Below, piece after piece: positions 60,121-64,000 of a DNA stretch of 64,000 nt. Both the position numbers and the translations under genes were made by a program. The notes beneath the pieces were generated by a model. It was not told where the DNA came from, searched no databases, and worked only from the letters and a program-made list of their open reading frames with translations. Positions within the stretch are counted from its first letter, which is position 1. Every line of letters begins with the position of its first letter. This DNA is from Tigriopus japonicus. Lineage: Eukaryota > Arthropoda > Copepoda > Harpacticoida > Harpacticidae. The DNA lies in contig JAAGOF010000209.1 in NCBI GenBank assembly GCA_010645155.1, positions 220,264 to 284,263 on the forward strand. The letters run 5' to 3'.

Positions 60121-60361
60121 TACAGAGTTGGGCAGCAGTATTGACAATGATTTGAAACATCAGCTTCAGCAAAAGACTTGGGACAAAATGACTATTTATT
60201 ACATGTAATTTGGTTGAATTAAACATATGTATTAAACATATGAGGAACGAACATGATATGTTTAATTCAACCAAATTACATGTAATAAATAGTCATTTTG
60301 TCCCAAGTCTTGCTGCAGCGGATGTTTCAAATCATGGTCAATACTGCTGCCCCACTCTGTA
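60121..60361. mobile_element. 241-bp near-perfect palindromic MITE
   Basis: TA-flanked inverted arms cover almost the whole element. The left arm CAGAGTTGGGCAGCAGTATT...ATGATTTGAAACATC...AAGACTTGGGACAAAATGACT and ATTACATGTAATTTGG...TTAAACATAT are mirrored on the right with only a few differences. The loop is about 25 bases. TA borders (60121-60122, 60360-60361) suit a mariner-type MITE. A large hairpin would form in RNA or single-stranded DNA. Confidence 0.92.
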
Positions 60362-60859
60362 AGTGTGACACTCAATTGACACCACGGCTTACTGATTCCA
60401 GAGAAAGTAAAGATTGCTGAAAGCTCCCCATGGACTTTGCCGTCTTGGAGCTTAGTATATTTAAGACGAATCTTGCAACATTTTCAAATAGGGAAAGACG
60501 GGTTTGCCTAGGTGAGAACAAATAGTGAGACAGTCTCAGAGATGGATTAAGTTGTCCTAATTTTATTTGGACAAAACGGTTTCATGTGAAAAAGAAAAGC
60601 TTGAGAAATCACCCATTGGCTCTATGAATCCAATTTCACCCTATAAAAAGTATGACGCAACCTAGTCTTTATTCGGGGATCACTTGCGTTTGTAATAGGG
60701 CTATCTACTTGATGCAAAAGGCAACAGGAAGTACGGGTTGAGAGTGTGGAAGTGTAGAGTTTAACTTGTGAAGTTAAACTGGGCTTGGAAATTAAGTCCA
60801 TTGACTGGTTTCTGGCAACTTCTTCAGCTCTGACTTGACTTTGCAAAAGTTTTGTTTTA

Positions 60860-60900
60860 GAGGCTAAAGATCGATCTTTGCGTCAAAAAGACTAGCCTCA
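60860..60900. repeat. Single-arm relative of the 37122 palindrome
   Basis: GAGGCTAAAGATCGATCTTT followed by GCGTCAAAAAGACTAGCCTC resembles the joined outer ends of the 37122-37220 palindrome, as if the central part had been deleted. Confidence 0.6.
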
Positions 60901-61171
60901 GTCTTTCAAACTAGAATTTAATCTCTAAAAGTAATCCAAAGTTTTGAAAATTGTATAAAAGAGCCAGCCTTCTTGGTGAGACATGTGTAAGTTTTGTATT
61001 TTGAATTCCTTTTAAGTGAAACTAGGAAAAATATTTTCCAAAATGTTAAAATGATCTTTTCTATAAAAACTCAAAGCAATTGAAAAATAGGCCGGACTTT
61101 GAAAAAAATATTTGTTGACAATGTCATTAATTAGTGATTATACCTCTGTGGGCACCAATTTTCCCAAAATA

Positions 61172-61572
61172 CCGGGTGATTCATAAGAAACGGAACAGGA
61201 AACCATGTCCGTAACTCGGATCTGGTTAATCTCAAAAAATTATATGAAGATCAAAAAGATACGGAAGAAACCAATTGCAAATATACGTATAGGTGTTATT
61301 CCTTTCATGTCGCCTTATTTTCGATTGTAGGCAAATTTCGTAAAGTAGAAAAAAAGTCTGTCACGAACGCTCTGTTTTCAGAAATGATCCTTCACAGGAA
61401 AAATTGTGGTCGCTTAAGTATTTAACTTGGGTTAAATTGCTTTTTATGACTATTCAAGCCAAGTGTTTGGCCAATCATATCCAATCAAGGTGAGGTTCAT
61501 ATTAGGTTTCATTAAGTTCATTAAGTTATGTGCAGTATAATTAGGTGTTCCGTTTCTTTTTGAAACACCCAG
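61172..61572. mobile_element. TA-flanked GAAACGGAACA element (Tc1/mariner-like)
   Basis: The left end CCGGGTGATTCATAAGAAACGG...AACA and the inverse right end CTGGGTGTTTCAAAAAGAAACGG...AACAC are ~27-base inverted repeats, bordered by TA at 61170-61171 and 61573-61574. The 401-base body lacks transposase motifs: a deleted, non-autonomous copy. Confidence 0.78.
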
Positions 61573-61574
61573 TA

Positions 61575-62809
61575 CTCTATCTATTTCTGCATCTATATCT
61601 GCAATTGGTCGTGTTTGGAGGTTCTCTTGGCACAACTGATTAAGGAATTGAATTTTAAGGTTTTCCCAATAGTTGGCATGGTTTTTAAATGACAATTGTT
61701 GATCAAAAAATGACAGTGTTCTTTGTTGACTTTTTGGTAATTTTGGTGCATTGTGTGCAAGTCATAGAGCGCATTGATCATTTTTCATTAGTTTTCCTCA
61801 TTCTTTGCCTGAAATATCTTGTTCTTGATAAACTAATCGAAAAAATATTTCTATATCTTTTTAAAAGTAAAAATATTAAAAAGATCGAGGAACAATTGAT
61901 TTTCAAAACATGCTTTGTATTTAAAAAAAAATACTCCCGAGTCCTACTTAAAACCACTGGGTTGTGTGGCAAAAAATGGGTTGGGAAGTCATTTTTATCA
62001 ACAAATACTTTTGTGACCTAAAATGACATTGAGTTTTAATTCTCCTTAGTATTGTAATGGCAAGGATACTATGTTAAATCTCTTAAAATATACTTCAACA
62101 AAAATATTTTTTGCATTTCCCTTTATTTTGTTGTTAGATATTCTAATGGATGGGCCTATGATATTGTGAAAATTAAGAGTAAATCGACTTAATTTAACAA
62201 ACTCTACAATTTAAGTCCCACTAATTTGCGGAACTTTTTTTCAAATCCACTAAACCTTAAAATGTCGACACTGGAGGAGACCTGGTGTCGACCCCGACAC
62301 TGGAAGCCAGAAAAGACGGCTTCTTGCCCACCCATAACTCGATGTATGCAACCTGTCTCTCATTTATTTGGTTCGTAATCAAGTACCGTAGCATGTGATT
62401 GATTAGCTTGCAAAGCAATTCATCTTGTTTCCTTTTGCTGACTGGGAATCGTGGATCAAATCACCGTCTTGATCAGGTCTTGATAATTGACTCACGATTG
62501 AACGATGCATTGGGGAAAACTTTTGTCTTCCAATCTAGAGGAAATGATGAAAAAGCACATCTTTACCAAAGTCACACCACAAGGTCTTTTTTACTTTGAG
62601 CGTAAAGGAAAACTATTTTGTGGCCATATATTTGAATTATCATAGTGGATCAATTTGAAACTGATAACATATTTTAAGCGTGTTGGTTTCAATTTTAAAG
62701 GTGGTGCGGATCAATAACGTCTAATTTCCGATTTCCTGAGGAACTATTCGTGATCTATTACTTTAAAACTGAAACTAAGTTAGGTTGGATTACATTCTAT
62801 TGTGTTAGA
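61575..62809. other. No supported gene
   Basis: Presumed ACLY intron. Short A/T-rich open frames only. A small direct repeat around GACACTGGA (62267-62303) is visible. Confidence 0.5.
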
Positions 62810-62917
62810 TTAGGTTAGGTTTTAGGTTAGGTTTTAAGTTAGGTTAGGTTTTAGGTTAGGTTTTAAGTTAGGTTAGGTTTTAGGTTAGGTTTTAAGTTAG
62901 GTTAGGTTAGGTTTTAA
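62810..62917 (+). repeat. TTAGG-based minisatellite (telomere-like)
   Basis: About four units of ~29 bases built from TTAGGTTAGGTTTTAGGTTAG and GTTTTAAG. TTAGG is the ancestral arthropod telomere repeat, here interspersed with TTTTAGG and TTTTAAG variants in a regular higher-order pattern. Isolated TTAGGTT words precede the array from 62779. Confidence 0.9.
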
Positions 62918-64000
62918 AATGGAGTCACGCAACTTAGGATTTTTTCAATGTGAGAAAATAGGTTAGACGTCTAATTTAGATGAATGTTTGAAATGGTTAT
63001 TTCTACGGCAAATTATTGTTAGTTCCGCTGATTCTCCCTAAATCTACTCAGTAAGTATTAAAATTTCAATGTCAATCCAAGAACATCTAGAATAGAGGTG
63101 GACTTTTCACGGCACGGCAAAACTGGCCGGAGGTGACCCAAATCAAGTGAAAGGCAAGGATCGAATGCCAATTCAGCCGGAAATTTAGAGCAGCCTCTTT
63201 GGTCTTCTGGCTAATTTGGCTGGGCGAACTGCCAAAGATGAGGCCTCTTCTAGATTAAGGGTTGCTTGATGCAACTGTTGCAATGTTCAAAATGACTTTA
63301 AGATGCTCATTGATTGGCCCCAAGAGCAATAATTGGTTTGAAAGTTATACAAAGGTGACTTAACTTACTGTTTTGCCACACTTTAAGTCAGCTGGTCTGT
63401 CCTAATTTGTTGGTTCAAATATAATTAATCTTAAGAAGACAACGTGCCACAGGATCCCTGAAGAGAGAAGATGAAAATCAAAAATGGTGACCAAAACAGT
63501 CAGAATATTGTTAAGAACTTATTTTGCAACATATTGGACAAAACCTGTCAATGTAAAGTGTAATGAACTTTAAAGCCTTTTGTGAGTGTTCAAATAATTT
63601 GTCTGAAAATAGGATCCAGAATGGCATAAGGTTTTTTCTTAGTTTTGATTAGAAGATCACATCTCTTCTTCATCATTTCTTCAAACTTTCAAGACACCAC
63701 TATTGAGGCTTGTCAAGTAAAAATCTGCTTGCTTTTTCGACTAATATCAATGAAGACCTTTCAAATAAAATCATTCAGACCGTAAGTGTCTTTCAATAGT
63801 CTTAAAACACTACAAGATTGATTTTGTGTGCAGTTTTTCTGATTTGCGGGAGACACCCTTAAGAAGGAAAAAAAGCTCAGTTGTGCTGTCCTTTTAAGTC
63901 GTGCAACAAAGTTCATGTGGCTCATAATTTATAAAGAGTGTTTTAGTGTCTATTTTCCAATGCATCATCATTCCCTAATCAGTGTGTTTTGTTTAAAGTC
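62918..64000. other. Right edge, no supported gene
   Basis: No exon matching the rest of ACLY and no other recognisable gene, repeat boundary or RNA gene was found before the window ends. Confidence 0.5.

Noticed and set aside
56863..64000. Third exon of ACLY
   Set aside because: I looked for the conserved EPFVPH / GGVDVGD coding segment by eye on the plus strand and did not find it.

Overview
The window is eukaryotic, A+T-rich DNA from an animal, most likely an arthropod and plausibly a crustacean such as a copepod. The reasons are spliced genes with many short introns (56-69 bases) mixed with kilobase introns, animal orthologues, a P-element/THAP-type transposon relic, mariner-, hAT- and LINE-type repeats, and a minisatellite built on TTAGG, the common arthropod telomere motif. 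The exact lineage is inference. No bacterial features, CRISPR array or complete tRNA gene were seen.

Layout. (1) 1-14 kb: mostly repeat-rich DNA around one plus-strand gene (3658-6740, 5' end not found) for an extracellular-type protein with two PAN/apple-like cysteine modules, a long Cys-rich region and a 23-residue tandem repeat. Downstream lie tandem repeats, a LINE tail fragment, a 5'-truncated LINE with a fold-back end, and a tRNA-derived SINE. (2) 14-22.3 kb: a small gene for a signal-peptide/coiled-coil protein with an SSTDSP repeat (14058-14975), a decayed RNase H-bearing LINE, and a four-exon gene with PH-like modules (18107-22312). (3) 22.4-36.2 kb: a complete seven-exon, minus-strand leishmanolysin-like metallopeptidase (invadolysin, LMLN). 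It converges with the preceding gene, and its introns are full of MITEs. (4) 36-44 kb: a gene desert with four kinds of DNA-transposon remains, including a THAP/P-element transposase pseudogene. (5) 44.4-47.7 kb: two minus-strand genes head to tail, a C2orf76/UPF0538 homologue followed after 75 bases by PIGL (GPI-anchor de-N-acetylase). (6) 51.5-52 kb: a single-exon gene resembling the APC/C subunit APC15. (7) 54.9 kb to the end: the first two coding exons of ATP-citrate lyase (ACLY), whose remaining exons lie beyond the window; its third intron carries more MITEs and the TTAGG array.

The genes do not form one pathway. They are mainly housekeeping functions (GPI-anchor synthesis, anaphase-promoting complex, acetyl-CoA supply, surface protease) plus two lineage-specific-looking secreted or surface proteins. 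Exon joins were chosen by hand from GT/AG sites, reading phase and family conservation. The most notable unexplained structures are a four-copy non-autonomous element family with TAGTGATG ends and 8-base target duplications, a two-copy long-armed fold-back family, the LINE fold-back end, and the very tight C2orf76-PIGL pair.
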